Source: Pseudomarimonas arenosa (GTDB lineage: Bacteria > Pseudomonadota > Gammaproteobacteria > Xanthomonadales > Xanthomonadaceae). From it: a stretch of DNA of 64,000 nt. Shown one piece after another: positions 53,366 to 62,153 of the stretch (its first letter is position 1; every line of letters begins with the position of its first letter). The DNA is taken from positions 1 through 64,000 of the forward strand of contig NZ_JACYTR010000017.1 in NCBI RefSeq assembly GCF_014841215.1, read 5' to 3'. The notes beneath the pieces were generated by a model that saw nothing but the letters and a program-made list of their open reading frames with translations, searched no databases and was not told the origin of the DNA. A program made the position numbers and the translations under genes.

Positions 53366-54415
53366 ATGCAGCTGAACGGACAGCCACGGACACCTTTCGC
53401 GATCAGCTTGGCACTGGCACTGGCACTGGCACTGTGCCTGGTTGAGGCCGCCGCCGGCAGTGAAGATCCGGGCGGCAAGAGCGCGGATACCAGGCCAGCT
53501 GTGGTCGCGCCAGTCGGCCAGCCGGATTCGCCGATCGCAACCGCGACCGAGCCGCTGGCGGTCCCGGAGTCGCAGCCCGAGCCTCAGGCCAAGCCGAGCA
53601 AGCCTGCTGGCAAGCCGCCCACGCCACGCAAATCCTTCGTCGAGCGCTCGCCGCTGGTGTCCAGCGATGCCTATCGCGGGCTGGCCGAGCAGATGGCCGG
53701 TGGCAGCGTGCTGGCTGATGTGGTGCAGCGACTTAACCAACGCATTGAGCTGCCGCAGTCGGTGGCATTGCGCTTTGCTGAGTGCGGTGAGGCCAATGCT
53801 TACTTTCTGCCCGATCAGCGTGAGGTGCGGTTGTGCTTCGAGCTGTTCGATCAAATTGCCGACTTGCTGGCACAGCAAGTTGAAGATGAGGCACAGTTGA
53901 CCCATGCGTTAAAGGGGGTGCTGAGCTTCGTTGCCCTGCACGAAGTGGGACACGCGGTGGTGGCAGTGCGCAGTCTGCCAATGATCGGCAATGAGGAAAC
54001 CGCGGTCGATCAGTTTGCAGTCTGGTTGCTGGTGGATGGCAAGGACGGCGATCTGGCCGTGCTCAGCGCCGCCGCTGCCTTTGCTGCCGGCATGACCCTG
54101 GACGACCCGGCCGGTGCCCATGCCAGCGATGCGCAGCGCTACTACAACCTGGTCTGTTGGCTGGCTGGCGGCAATGCCAAGCGAAAACAGCAGGTGATGG
54201 AGGACTGGGCACTGCCCGCCAGTCGGGCAGTCGGCTGCGAAGAGGAGTTTCGCCAGCTGAGTCAGGGCTGGCAGCGGCTGCTGCAGCCGGTCGCGGTTGC
54301 CCAGCCGGCGGCAGAAAAGTCAGCCTCAGCGGAAACGCCAGCCGCGCAGCAGGGGGCAGGTGCTGCGCCGGCCGCCGAGTCGGCGGCGGATGGCGAATCG
54401 GCCAAGCATGACTGA
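53366..54415 (+). CDS. Exported DUF4344-like zinc metallopeptidase
   Basis: 349 aa. Signal peptide with an Ala-Leu repeat (SLALALALALCLVEAAAG), encoded by a 6-bp microsatellite (GGCACT, about 4-5 units, 53412-53437). A Pro-rich linker follows (~35-85). The peptidase core, ~95-275, has YFLPDQREVRLCFELF, the zinc motif VALHEVGHAVVAV (HExGH), and EETAVDQFAVWLLVDG, the expected third-ligand Glu/Asp region. It ends with a low-complexity Ala-rich tail. DUF4344 proteins are putative metalloproteases of the periplasm. It starts 91 bp from dusB in the opposite direction. Confidence 0.8.
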   Translation: MQLNGQPRTPFAISLALALALALCLVEAAAGSEDPGGKSADTRPAVVAPVGQPDSPIATATEPLAVPESQPEPQAKPSKPAGKPPTPRKSFVERSPLVSSDAYRGLAEQMAGGSVLADVVQRLNQRIELPQSVALRFAECGEANAYFLPDQREVRLCFELFDQIADLLAQQVEDEAQLTHALKGVLSFVALHEVGHAVVAVRSLPMIGNEETAVDQFAVWLLVDGKDGDLAVLSAAAAFAAGMTLDDPAGAHASDAQRYYNLVCWLAGGNAKRKQQVMEDWALPASRAVGCEEEFRQLSQGWQRLLQPVAVAQPAAEKSASAETPAAQQGAGAAPAAESAADGESAKHD

Positions 54416-54869
54416 TGGTGTTGGCGCGGCGCTTCAAGGCCTGAGGTTTCCCGGTTGTTGAGGAAATCAAAGGCAGTGGCGTGCTCCGCTACGGAGCGAG
54501 GTAGTCAAATGTAGGTCTCGACCTGAGGTCTCCCCACCTTTTTTGCTCGCCCGCATACGCGCACATCCATGTGCTCAAACATACGCGCCTTTCCCCCGAG
54601 CTTGGCTGCGTGGCTCGGCGCTGTACACCGGAGGTGGCGCGCCCCCCTTGAACCGCCTCACCAATCGGTTCCGCGACGTGCGCTCGGTGTGCGAGCGTTG
54701 CGGTCAGGATGGCTGATCCATCGGGTTCTGTGGAACGAAGGCCCCCCAGGTGCGAACCTGGAGAGCAGGATCTGTGCAAGGCCCAGCAGGCAAACTTGAT
54801 CGAGCTCAAGAGTTCGGCCGACGCGATGGCTACACTGAGACCTCTTTCCTGAGCAGTACGGGAGGTCCG
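54416..54869. other. Intergenic region, no gene supported
   Basis: 454 bp with one short dyad AGGTC-TC-GACCT (54512-54523) and a T6 tract at about 54539-54544, a possible transcription end for the metallopeptidase gene. The rest resembles degraded coding sequence in some frames but no protein is recognised. The promoter of the electron-transfer operon should lie just before 54870, where GGGAGG (54860-54865) is the Shine-Dalgarno. Confidence 0.5.
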
Positions 54870-55778
54870 ATGAGAATGACCGCACTGTTGTGGCTATGCT
54901 TGGCGACGATGGGCGTGGGCAGCGCGGCGGCGGCTGAGGCCGATGCCACTTGTCTGGCCTGTCACCGTGGCTTGAGCGCAGCCGCGGTCGAGGCCTTGCA
55001 GGCCTCGCCACACCGCTCGCGAGAGGAGGGCACCGGGCCGCCGGCGCCGGGCTGCGTCACTTGTCACGGTGCCAGCAACAAGCACTTGCAGGGCCCGGGC
55101 AAGGGCGAGCGGGGGGCGGACGTGCAGTTCGGCGATGCTCCGCATGCCTCTCCGGTCGAGCAGCAGAACGCGCCCTGTCTTGGCTGTCATCAGGGTCGCG
55201 AGCAGATGCACTGGCCGGGCAGCCCGCATGAAAAGGCCGAACTGAAGTGCGTCGATTGTCACCGCATCCATCAGGCCAAGCCAGATGCGGCTGCAGACAA
55301 ACAGGCAGCGGTGCAGGCCTGCACCCGCTGCCATCTGCAACAAGGCGCCGAGTTGCACTTTGCCTCGGCGCATCCCTTGCGCGACGGCCAGATGTCCTGC
55401 AGTGATTGTCACAATCCACATGGCGAATCGGCCTCCGGCACCGCGGTGCTGGGGCTGGCCAACGACAGCTGTCTTCGCTGCCACGCCGACAAGCGTGGCC
55501 CTTTTTTGTGGGAGCACCCGCCGGCCAGTGAGGACTGCGGCCAGTGCCATCGGCCACATGGTTCACCGCATCCGGCGCTGCTGACCGCTCGCGCGCCCTG
55601 GCTATGCCAGCAATGCCATCTGGCTCAGTTCCATCCCAGTGCCTTGTACAGCGGTACCGGTCTGCCCACCGACACGCGACCATCGGGCGCGCAGTCGCTG
55701 CTGGCGCGTAATTGCATGAACTGTCATCCGCAGGTGCATGGCAGCAATCATCCCTCGGGTTCGCGCCTGACTCGCTGA
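54870..55778 (+). CDS. Periplasmic decaheme c-type cytochrome (DmsE/MtrA family)
   Basis: 302 aa from ATG 54870 (GGGAGG Shine-Dalgarno). Signal peptide MRMTALLWLCLATMGVGSAA. Ten CXXCH haem-binding motifs: CLACH, CVTCH, CLGCH, CVDCH, CTRCH, CSDCH, CLRCH, CGQCH, CQQCH, CMNCH. Length and motif count match the DmsE/MtrA family, the periplasmic half of porin-cytochrome conduits that insert into an MtrB/DmsF barrel and carry electrons across the outer membrane. The next gene, 13 bp on, encodes such a barrel. No extracellular MtrC-type cytochrome is in the window. First gene of an operon that continues into nqrA-F. Confidence 0.9.
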   Translation: MRMTALLWLCLATMGVGSAAAAEADATCLACHRGLSAAAVEALQASPHRSREEGTGPPAPGCVTCHGASNKHLQGPGKGERGADVQFGDAPHASPVEQQNAPCLGCHQGREQMHWPGSPHEKAELKCVDCHRIHQAKPDAAADKQAAVQACTRCHLQQGAELHFASAHPLRDGQMSCSDCHNPHGESASGTAVLGLANDSCLRCHADKRGPFLWEHPPASEDCGQCHRPHGSPHPALLTARAPWLCQQCHLAQFHPSALYSGTGLPTDTRPSGAQSLLARNCMNCHPQVHGSNHPSGSRLTR

Positions 55779-55791
55779 CGGAGGATTCGCC

Positions 55792-57993
55792 ATGCGCTGG
55801 CTCTGCTCGTCGAAGCGTCCCTGCTGCTTGCTCGCCGTGGCCATGCTAGCCAGTGGCGCTGCCTATTCGCAATCGAACGATATGTTCAGGCTGGAGCTGG
55901 GGCTGGGGTATGTCGATGCCGATTCGCTGCGCTTTGGCCGCTACAACGACCTGTCCGAGCAGGGCGGCTACGGCGTGCTCAATCTCGACTGGTGGCGCGC
56001 TGCCTCGCATCCCGACCAGGCGGATCTGCGACTGCACGCGAGACAGCTCGGGCTTGAGGCGCGCAGCGTGGAGCTGGACGCGCAGCGCCCGGGCCGCTAC
56101 CGGGTCTGGCTGAGCTATGTCGAACTGCCGGTCTATCTCAGCGAGCATGGCTTCACGCCGTTTCGCGGCGTCGGCAGTTCCGATCTCGGGCTGCCGGGCA
56201 ACTGGCAGCCGGGCGCCAGCAGCGCGGGATTCAGCCAGCTGCCCGGCTCGCTGGCACGCTTCAGTCCGAAGACTGAACGTCGTGTTGGGCTGCTCGGTCT
56301 GCAGGGCTGGTTGTCGATCCGCTGGGATACCACGGTTGAACTACGTGAGCAGCGCAAACAGGGGCTGACCGTGTTGGCCGGCACCATTGGCAATAGCGGT
56401 GGTACGCCGCGGGTGGCCTTTCTGCCCACGCCGGTTGATGAGCGGAGCCGTGAAGTCGAGTGGGCGCTGCGCTATGCCGATACGCAGCGTCAGTTCAGCC
56501 TGGGCTATCTGCTGTCACTGTTCGACAACCAGGTCGAAGCCATTCGCTGGCAGAACCCGTACAGCGCGATCAGCGGCTGGCACCCGAGTGCCGGCTATCC
56601 CACCGGTCAGGGGCAGATCGCCCGCGATCCGGACAATCAGTTCCACCAGCTTAGCATGGCGTTTGCACAAAGCTGGCGAAATGGCTTGCGTCTGGCCGCT
56701 GACCTGTCGTTAGGTCGCGGCACGCAGGATGAAGCCTTCTTGCCCTATACGATCAATCCGCAGCAGGCGGCCAGCGTGGTCGAGGCGCTGCCACGCAGTT
56801 CGCTCGACGGCCGGGTCGACACTCGACGCCTGCAACTGCGCTTGTCTCAGCGCCTCGACAACGGTCTCGACTGGGCGCTGCGCTGGCGCGATGATGAGCG
56901 CGACAATCAGAGCCCGCACGCGCAATTCGTCTACATCGGCGGTGATTCCATGCTGCAGGACGCTGCCGCCAGCAGCGGGCGACGGCGCTTCAACGAACCG
57001 TATAGTTACGCCCAGCAGCTGATCGAGTTCGATGCTGGCTATCGCAGCGCGGCTGCCGGTAGCTGGCGCTTTGGCTGGCAGCGCAGCGAGATCGAGCGCG
57101 AACAGGCCGAGCGACTGCAGGCGCGCGAGGATCGGCTGCAGTTGCAGTACCGGCAGCGCCTGGGACAGCGCGGATCGTTCGCTCTCAAGACCGAGCATAG
57201 CGACCGCGACGGCTCGACCTATATCGGCAACCGCCCGTTCCTGGCCGCCTACACACCCGAGTTCATCGACACTCTGGTCGGAGACTTTGAGAATCATCCC
57301 CAGCTGCGGCGTTTTCATCAGGCCGACCGCCGACGCTGGCGCTTCAGTGCCAATCTGAGCTGGCAGTGGAGCGAGCGCTGGACCTTGTCGCTGCAGGCAG
57401 ATCGGAGCCGCGACGATTACTACGCTTCTCCGCTCGGTCTGACCGATGCCGACAGTCGGCTGATCAACACCCAGCTGCAGTTTGCGCCGAATCAGGACTG
57501 GCAGCTGGCGCTGTATCAGGTCGATGAGCGACGGCAGTTCGAACAGGCTGGCCATGCCTTCCGCGGCGGCGCCACCCGCATCGATCAGATCAATGATCCG
57601 GCCAATCGCTGGTCGGTGGTGATGGATGATCATTGGCAAACCAGCGGTTTGCAGCTGAACTGGCGGCCCCCGGACAGGGCCTTTAGCGCCTCGTTTGATC
57701 TGCTCTACGGCGATGGTCGCAGTGCGCTGCTGTTCGAGGCCGGTTCGGCGGTGGCCGCCGCGCCGCTGCCCGACTATCGCGATGATCTGCTTGGCGCGCG
57801 CAGTGAACTGCGCTGGCGGCTGAATCCGCGTGCCGAAGTGAAACTGGCCTGGTGGCATGAGCGCTACCGGGTGTCGAATCCGACCGATGGTGGCTTGCCG
57901 CCGGATCAGTTGGCCAATGTACTGTTGCCGGGGTTCGCCGAGCCGGATTATCAGGTCAATGTGATTACCCTGAGTTGGGTGCAACAGTTCTGA
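55792..57993 (+). CDS. MtrB/PioB-family outer-membrane beta-barrel
   Basis: 733 aa. GGAGGA Shine-Dalgarno; signal peptide with three Cys (CSSKRPCCLLAVAMLASGAA). The mature protein is an alternation of aromatic-rich beta-strands (MFRLELGLGYVDADSL, LRLHARQLGLEARSVEL, VWLSYVELPVYLS) with a C-terminal Phe (ITLSWVQQF), the usual barrel end. Length is right for MtrB/PioB/DmsF barrels (~650-750 aa), which house a decaheme cytochrome. The gene product before it is that cytochrome. Its stop overlaps the start of nqrA (TGATG), so the barrel and the Nqr complex are encoded on one transcript. Confidence 0.85.
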   Translation: MRWLCSSKRPCCLLAVAMLASGAAYSQSNDMFRLELGLGYVDADSLRFGRYNDLSEQGGYGVLNLDWWRAASHPDQADLRLHARQLGLEARSVELDAQRPGRYRVWLSYVELPVYLSEHGFTPFRGVGSSDLGLPGNWQPGASSAGFSQLPGSLARFSPKTERRVGLLGLQGWLSIRWDTTVELREQRKQGLTVLAGTIGNSGGTPRVAFLPTPVDERSREVEWALRYADTQRQFSLGYLLSLFDNQVEAIRWQNPYSAISGWHPSAGYPTGQGQIARDPDNQFHQLSMAFAQSWRNGLRLAADLSLGRGTQDEAFLPYTINPQQAASVVEALPRSSLDGRVDTRRLQLRLSQRLDNGLDWALRWRDDERDNQSPHAQFVYIGGDSMLQDAAASSGRRRFNEPYSYAQQLIEFDAGYRSAAAGSWRFGWQRSEIEREQAERLQAREDRLQLQYRQRLGQRGSFALKTEHSDRDGSTYIGNRPFLAAYTPEFIDTLVGDFENHPQLRRFHQADRRRWRFSANLSWQWSERWTLSLQADRSRDDYYASPLGLTDADSRLINTQLQFAPNQDWQLALYQVDERRQFEQAGHAFRGGATRIDQINDPANRWSVVMDDHWQTSGLQLNWRPPDRAFSASFDLLYGDGRSALLFEAGSAVAAAPLPDYRDDLLGARSELRWRLNPRAEVKLAWWHERYRVSNPTDGGLPPDQLANVLLPGFAEPDYQVNVITLSWVQQF

Positions 57994-59258
57994 TGGGTGC
58001 AGACGTGCGCATGCGCAGTATCAGGCTGGCTGGCGGCTTGCGCTTTGACCTGCCCGGAGCGCCTGCGCCGCGTCTGCTCAGCGGGACGGCGATCAGCCGG
58101 GTGGGCTGGGAGGCGGCAGACTTTGCCCGATTGCGGCCCCGTCTTGCACGTAAGCCCGGTGATCAGGTTCGCGCCGGTGACTGTCTGATGGTCGACCGGC
58201 GTCGATCTGCGATCTGCTTTACCGCGCCACACAGCGGCACTCTGCGCGTGCTTGAGCTGGGTGCGCAGCGTCGACTCGAGCGACTGGAGATCGAACTCGA
58301 GGCCGGTCTGGAGCCGCGCGAATTCGCCACCGACGATGCCAGCTGTGCCAGCGGTCTACGCCAGCTGATGCAGTCCAGTGGACTGTGGCCCGCGCTGCGC
58401 GCGCGCCCATTCGGCGGCATCCCTGATCCCGAGGCGGTACCGGCGGCGCTGTTCGTGCAGGCCATTGACACCCAGCCCCTGGCCGCCGATCCGCTGCTGA
58501 TCATCGAGCCTCATCGCAGCGAGTTCGAGCGTGGGCTGAAAGCGCTGTGTCTGCTCGGCAGCGGTCCCGTGTTCGTCTGTCAGGCCGCGGAAACGCCCTG
58601 TATCGAGCCCGGCGCGCAGATCACCCCGGTGCGCTTCGTTGGTCGCCATCCGGCCGGCCTGCCGGGCACCCATGTGCATCAGTTGCTGCCGGCCGGTCGG
58701 CGCCAGGTCTGGGAGATTCACTATCAGGAGGTCATTGCGCTCGGTCACCTGCTTGAGCACGGGCGGCTATGGCCGCAGCGCTGGATCGCCGTGGCCGGGG
58801 CAGACGCGCGTCAACCGGCGATCTATGCCCTGCCAGTGGCGGCCGATCTGGCCGAGCTGGCGCCGACCCTGGCCGCCTCGACGACGTCCGCCATCATCAG
58901 CGGCTCACCCCTGCATGGTCGGCTTGGCCGCTACCTCGGTCGGCGCCACTACCAGATCAGCGTCTTGCCGCCGCCACGTAGCGACGCTACCGGCTGGCGC
59001 GGGTGGTCGCAGCGACGGCGCAGCGCGATCGGCGCGATGCTGGCGCTGGAGCAGCTGGACACGGTGTTTCCCTTCGGTCTGCCAGCCACACCCTTGTTGC
59101 GCGCCCTGAGCGTGGGCGACGATGAGCGGGCGGTGGAACTCGGTGCTTTGCAGTTGCTGGAGGAAGATCTCGATCTGCTCAGTCATGTCTGCGTCTCGGG
59201 AGTGCGCTATGGCGCCCTGTTGCGGCGCACCTTGCAAGCCTGGGAGGCCGGGTCATGA
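57993..59258 (+). CDS. nqrA: Na+-translocating NADH:quinone reductase subunit A, divergent
   Basis: About 421 aa. ATG 57993 overlaps the barrel gene's stop (TGATG); ATG 58011 (MRSIRLAGGLRFDLPG) is an alternative. The region LRFDLPGAPAP, KPGDQVRAGDCLMVDRR and the SGTLRVLELGAQR segment match the N-terminal barrel-sandwich (biotinyl/lipoyl-like) domain of NqrA. VFVCQAAETPCIEPGAQ and RFVGRHPAGLPGTHVHQLLP are the middle part. Recognisable but divergent from Vibrio NqrA (446 aa). In canonical Nqr this soluble subunit sits on the cytosolic face and contributes to quinone binding. Followed by nqrB with a 4-bp overlap. Confidence 0.85.
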   Translation: MGADVRMRSIRLAGGLRFDLPGAPAPRLLSGTAISRVGWEAADFARLRPRLARKPGDQVRAGDCLMVDRRRSAICFTAPHSGTLRVLELGAQRRLERLEIELEAGLEPREFATDDASCASGLRQLMQSSGLWPALRARPFGGIPDPEAVPAALFVQAIDTQPLAADPLLIIEPHRSEFERGLKALCLLGSGPVFVCQAAETPCIEPGAQITPVRFVGRHPAGLPGTHVHQLLPAGRRQVWEIHYQEVIALGHLLEHGRLWPQRWIAVAGADARQPAIYALPVAADLAELAPTLAASTTSAIISGSPLHGRLGRYLGRRHYQISVLPPPRSDATGWRGWSQRRRSAIGAMLALEQLDTVFPFGLPATPLLRALSVGDDERAVELGALQLLEEDLDLLSHVCVSGVRYGALLRRTLQAWEAGS

Positions 59259-60085
59259 GCGTCGCGCCGGATCTGCGTCTGCAGCCATTCTCGCGCCTCT
59301 GGTTGCGCCCTGAACAGGGCGTTTGGCCGAGTCTGGCGGTCAATGCCTTGGCCCTGCTGCCGTTGCTGCTGCTGGCGCTGTGGCAGGGCGGCATGGCGGC
59401 CCTGCTGCGCTTGCTGCTGGGTGCCGCGCTGGGCCTGGCCTGGCAGGCCGCTTTCGCCCGACTGCGTGGGCGTCCGCTGCTGCCCGACGCCGGCTTGACC
59501 GTGGCTGGAGCGCTGCTCCTGCTCGGCCCGGACATACCCCTCGGTCAGTTTCTCATCGCCATCAGTTTCGCCATCGTGCTGGGCGAGCAGGTGTTTGGTG
59601 GGCGCGGGCGCTATCTGCTGAATCCGGTGGTCCTGGCCGTGGGCTTTCAGGTTTTCGCCTACGGTCCGCTGCCTGCTCCCGCGCTGTCTGGCCTGGCCTT
59701 GGCCGCTGCTCTGGGGGCTCTATTGCTACTGTTTCAAGGATTGATTTCCTGGCGCCTGCTGCTGGCTGCCAGCGCCGGTTGGCTGCTGGTCTGTGTCGTT
59801 CGCCAGGAATGGCTGTTGCCCGGGTGGAACGATCCGTTCTGGTTCGCGGTGCTGTTCCTGCTCACCGATCCGGTAGCCGGCGCGGCAACGCGCCCCGGCC
59901 GCATCGCGCATGGATTGCTGGCCGGCCTGTTGCTGGCCTTGCCGATGCCGGGTTACGGCGAGCCGGCGCCGCTGGCAGCCTTGGCATTTGCCCTGATGCT
60001 GGCCGCCCTGTTCGCGCCCCTGCTGGATCGTTGTGCTCTGTGGTGGATGGTGCGGCGCGAGCGAAGGAGGCAGAACGATGACTGA
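59255..60085 (+). CDS. nqrB: NqrB-like membrane subunit, short, lacking the FMN-threonine segment
   Basis: 276 aa versus ~410 in canonical NqrB. Membrane helices at ~28-60, 77-110, 122-160, 165-180, 193-205, 220-255. Kept family segments: GGRGRYLLNPVVLAVGFQVF (cf. FLNP in NqrB/RnfD), LISWRLLLAASAG, TDPVAGAATRPG (~204-215) and the C-terminal FAPLLDRC. The DGYSGAT-type segment that holds the covalent FMN Thr (and a following ~65-residue part) is replaced by PALSGLALAAALG at ~142-154, with no Thr. The usual N-terminal ~100 residues are also missing. FMN in this subunit is therefore unlikely, and quinone-site chemistry must differ. Overlaps nqrA and nqrC. Confidence 0.85.
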   Translation: MSVAPDLRLQPFSRLWLRPEQGVWPSLAVNALALLPLLLLALWQGGMAALLRLLLGAALGLAWQAAFARLRGRPLLPDAGLTVAGALLLLGPDIPLGQFLIAISFAIVLGEQVFGGRGRYLLNPVVLAVGFQVFAYGPLPAPALSGLALAAALGALLLLFQGLISWRLLLAASAGWLLVCVVRQEWLLPGWNDPFWFAVLFLLTDPVAGAATRPGRIAHGLLAGLLLALPMPGYGEPAPLAALAFALMLAALFAPLLDRCALWWMVRRERRRQNDD

Positions 60086-60890
60086 GCTGCGCGCCCTCTG
60101 GCAGCGCTTTGCCGCCTTGCCCAACGAACACCCAGCCAAGACCCTGCTGATCGTGTTCTGCATCGCCAGTCTGTGTGCAGCCCTGGTCTCGTTCACCGCC
60201 GTGCAGCTGCGACCACTGCAGGAGCAGCACCGCGCGGCCGAGCGCGAGCAGCGAATGAGCGCCATGTTAAGTGAGCTGCCAGGCATGAGCGAGCTGCTGC
60301 AGGCCAGCGGTGCCGACGGCCTGGAGTCCTTGATGATCGACCTGGACAGCGGTGCCGCGGTCGACCCGGCCAGCGCTATCGATTTCGACTGGCGTCAGGC
60401 GATCGCCGAGGCCGATCAGGGGCAGCAATGTCGGCCGCTTGAGCGCGAGCGCGATCTGGTCGGCATTGGCTGCCGTCCGGCACTGGGCAGGGTCATGCTG
60501 CTGCGTCAGGGGCGGCAGCTCGAACTGTTGGTGCTACCCATCTACGGGCGCGGTTATCAGAGCACCCTGCACGCGCTGTTGGTGTTGCAGGCCGATCTCA
60601 ATACCATCGCCGCCCTGCAGGTGCACGAACAGGGTGAAACCCCAGGACTGGGCGCGCGCATCGTTGAGCCGGCGTTTCAGGCGCGCTTTGCCGATCGGCA
60701 GTTGCGCAATGCCGCCGGTGAGTGGCGCTTTGCGGTGCGCAAGCAGGTCGAGAATCCGGCCTTCGAGGTCGACGCGATTGCCGGCGCCACGCGCAGCAGC
60801 GTCACCCTCGGCCGGATGATCGAGTTCTGGATGGGGCCTGACGGTTACGGGCCCTTGCTTGAACGGCTAGCTAAGGAGAACGAAGCATGA
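60078..60890 (+). CDS. nqrC: Nqr subunit C, covalent-FMN periplasmic subunit
   Basis: 270 aa from ATG 60078, with AGGAGG Shine-Dalgarno and an 8-bp overlap with nqrB. One N-terminal membrane helix (TLLIVFCIASLCAALVSFTA) and a periplasmic domain with LPIYGRGYQSTLHALLVLQ and GETPGLGARIVEPAFQARF. The FMN-attachment site DAIAGATRSSVTL has the acceptor Thr at ~238 (canonical S/AGATxxS). In Nqr the FMN on NqrC faces the periplasm and accepts electrons from NqrDE. Keeping this site while NqrB loses its own suggests that periplasmic transfer continues here. The next gene overlaps by 4 bp. Confidence 0.9.
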   Translation: MTELRALWQRFAALPNEHPAKTLLIVFCIASLCAALVSFTAVQLRPLQEQHRAAEREQRMSAMLSELPGMSELLQASGADGLESLMIDLDSGAAVDPASAIDFDWRQAIAEADQGQQCRPLERERDLVGIGCRPALGRVMLLRQGRQLELLVLPIYGRGYQSTLHALLVLQADLNTIAALQVHEQGETPGLGARIVEPAFQARFADRQLRNAAGEWRFAVRKQVENPAFEVDAIAGATRSSVTLGRMIEFWMGPDGYGPLLERLAKENEA

Positions 60891-61558
60891 GTTGGCGCCG
60901 CTGGCGGGCGCGCTTTGCGCCGGTGATTCAGGACAACCCGATCACCGTGCAGATGCTCGGCCTGTGCTCGGCCCTGGCTGTCACCACCTCGCTCAGCACC
61001 GCCATCACCATGAGCATCGCGCTCAGCGCGGTGCTGCTGGCTTCCAGTGCTGCGATCAGCCTGATTCGGCATTTCCTGCCCAATCACGTGCGTCTTATCA
61101 TTCAGATCACGGTGATTGCCTCGCTGGTGATCGTGGTTGATCAGATCCTGCAGGCCTACTGGTACAGCATGAGTCAGCGCCTGTCGATCTTCGTCTCCTT
61201 GATCGTCACCAACTGTCTGGTCATGGGGCGGGCCGAAGGCTTCGCCAGTCAGCATGGCCTGCTTGCCAGTCTGTGGGACGCCTTGCTCAACGGCTTGGGC
61301 TACAGCCTGATGCTGATCCTGATCGGTGCGCTGCGCGAGCTGCTGGGGGCCGGTCAACTGCTCGGCGTGCAGTTGCTGCCCCTGGTGGAACAGGGCGGCT
61401 GGTTTGAGCCGCTGAAGATGATGCTGTTGGCGCCGAGCGCTTTCTTCCTGCTTGGCTTGCTGGTCTGGGCATTGCGCAGTCGTTGGCCGCAGCAGGTCGA
61501 GGGCGAGGAGTTCCGTCCGCGATTGGCGGAACTGGGTGTGGAGGACGACGATGCTTGA
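60887..61558 (+). CDS. nqrD: Nqr subunit D
   Basis: 223 aa; ATGA overlap with nqrC. Six membrane helices. NqrD signatures: [20 protein letters not shown] with the conserved Cys, and [18 protein letters not shown] with the second conserved Cys. NqrD and NqrE are inverted-topology homologs whose four Cys hold a [2Fe-2S] cluster in the membrane between the NqrF and NqrC cofactors, so cofactor-binding ability appears retained. C-terminal tail is acidic ([17 protein letters not shown]). Confidence 0.92.
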   Translation: MSWRRWRARFAPVIQDNPITVQMLGLCSALAVTTSLSTAITMSIALSAVLLASSAAISLIRHFLPNHVRLIIQITVIASLVIVVDQILQAYWYSMSQRLSIFVSLIVTNCLVMGRAEGFASQHGLLASLWDALLNGLGYSLMLILIGALRELLGAGQLLGVQLLPLVEQGGWFEPLKMMLLAPSAFFLLGLLVWALRSRWPQQVEGEEFRPRLAELGVEDDDA

Positions 61559-62153
61559 TGTCTTCGTCAGCGCGCTGTTTCGCGAGAATCTGGCCCTGGT
61601 GTTCTTTCTCGGCTTGTGCACCTTTCTGGCCGCGTCGAGGCGGCTGGAGACGGCGGTTGGCCTGGGTCTGGCCCTGATCGTGGTGCAGGGTCTGAGCGTG
61701 CCACTGAACTACATGATCCACCATGCGTTTCTGAGGGCGGGGGCCTGGGCCTGGCTCGGCTGGGAGGACGTCGACCTGGGCTTTCTGCGCCTGATTGCCT
61801 TCATCGGCGTGATCGCCGCCATGGTGCAGATTCTGGAGATCGTGTTGCTGCGCTTCTTTCCGGTGCTGCACCGCAGCCTGGGTATTTTCCTGCCGCTGAT
61901 CACGGTGAATTGCGCAATTCTCGGTGGCAGCCTGTTCATGGTCGAGCGGCAGTACGACTTCGGCGAAAGTATCGCCTTCGGCTTGGGCAGCGGCGTGGGC
62001 TGGGCCCTGGCCCTGTGCTGTCTTGCCGCCTTGCGAGAGCGCATGCACTACAGCGACGTGCCGCGCGGCCTGCGTGGCCTGGGCATTGCGTTCATCGTGA
62101 TCGGGCTGATGTCGATGGCCTTCACCGGCTACGCGGGGCTGGCGTTGAAATGA
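61551..62153 (+). CDS. nqrE: Nqr subunit E
   Basis: 200 aa (198 in Vibrio) from ATG 61551, 8 bp inside nqrD. Six helices. Conserved Cys in [17 protein letters not shown] and in [19 protein letters not shown]; partner of NqrD for the intramembrane iron-sulfur site. Near the end [20 protein letters not shown]. Overlaps nqrF by 4 bp. Confidence 0.92.
   Translation: MLDVFVSALFRENLALVFFLGLCTFLAASRRLETAVGLGLALIVVQGLSVPLNYMIHHAFLRAGAWAWLGWEDVDLGFLRLIAFIGVIAAMVQILEIVLLRFFPVLHRSLGIFLPLITVNCAILGGSLFMVERQYDFGESIAFGLGSGVGWALALCCLAALRERMHYSDVPRGLRGLGIAFIVIGLMSMAFTGYAGLALK

Noticed and set aside
54489-54809. 106-aa minus-strand open frame upstream of the decaheme gene
   Set aside because: Low-complexity composition, no Shine-Dalgarno, no recognisable domain; the region is treated as intergenic.
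56710-57984. 424-aa minus-strand open frame opposite the MtrB-type barrel
   Set aside because: Antisense to a clear beta-barrel gene inside an operon; no signal or domain.
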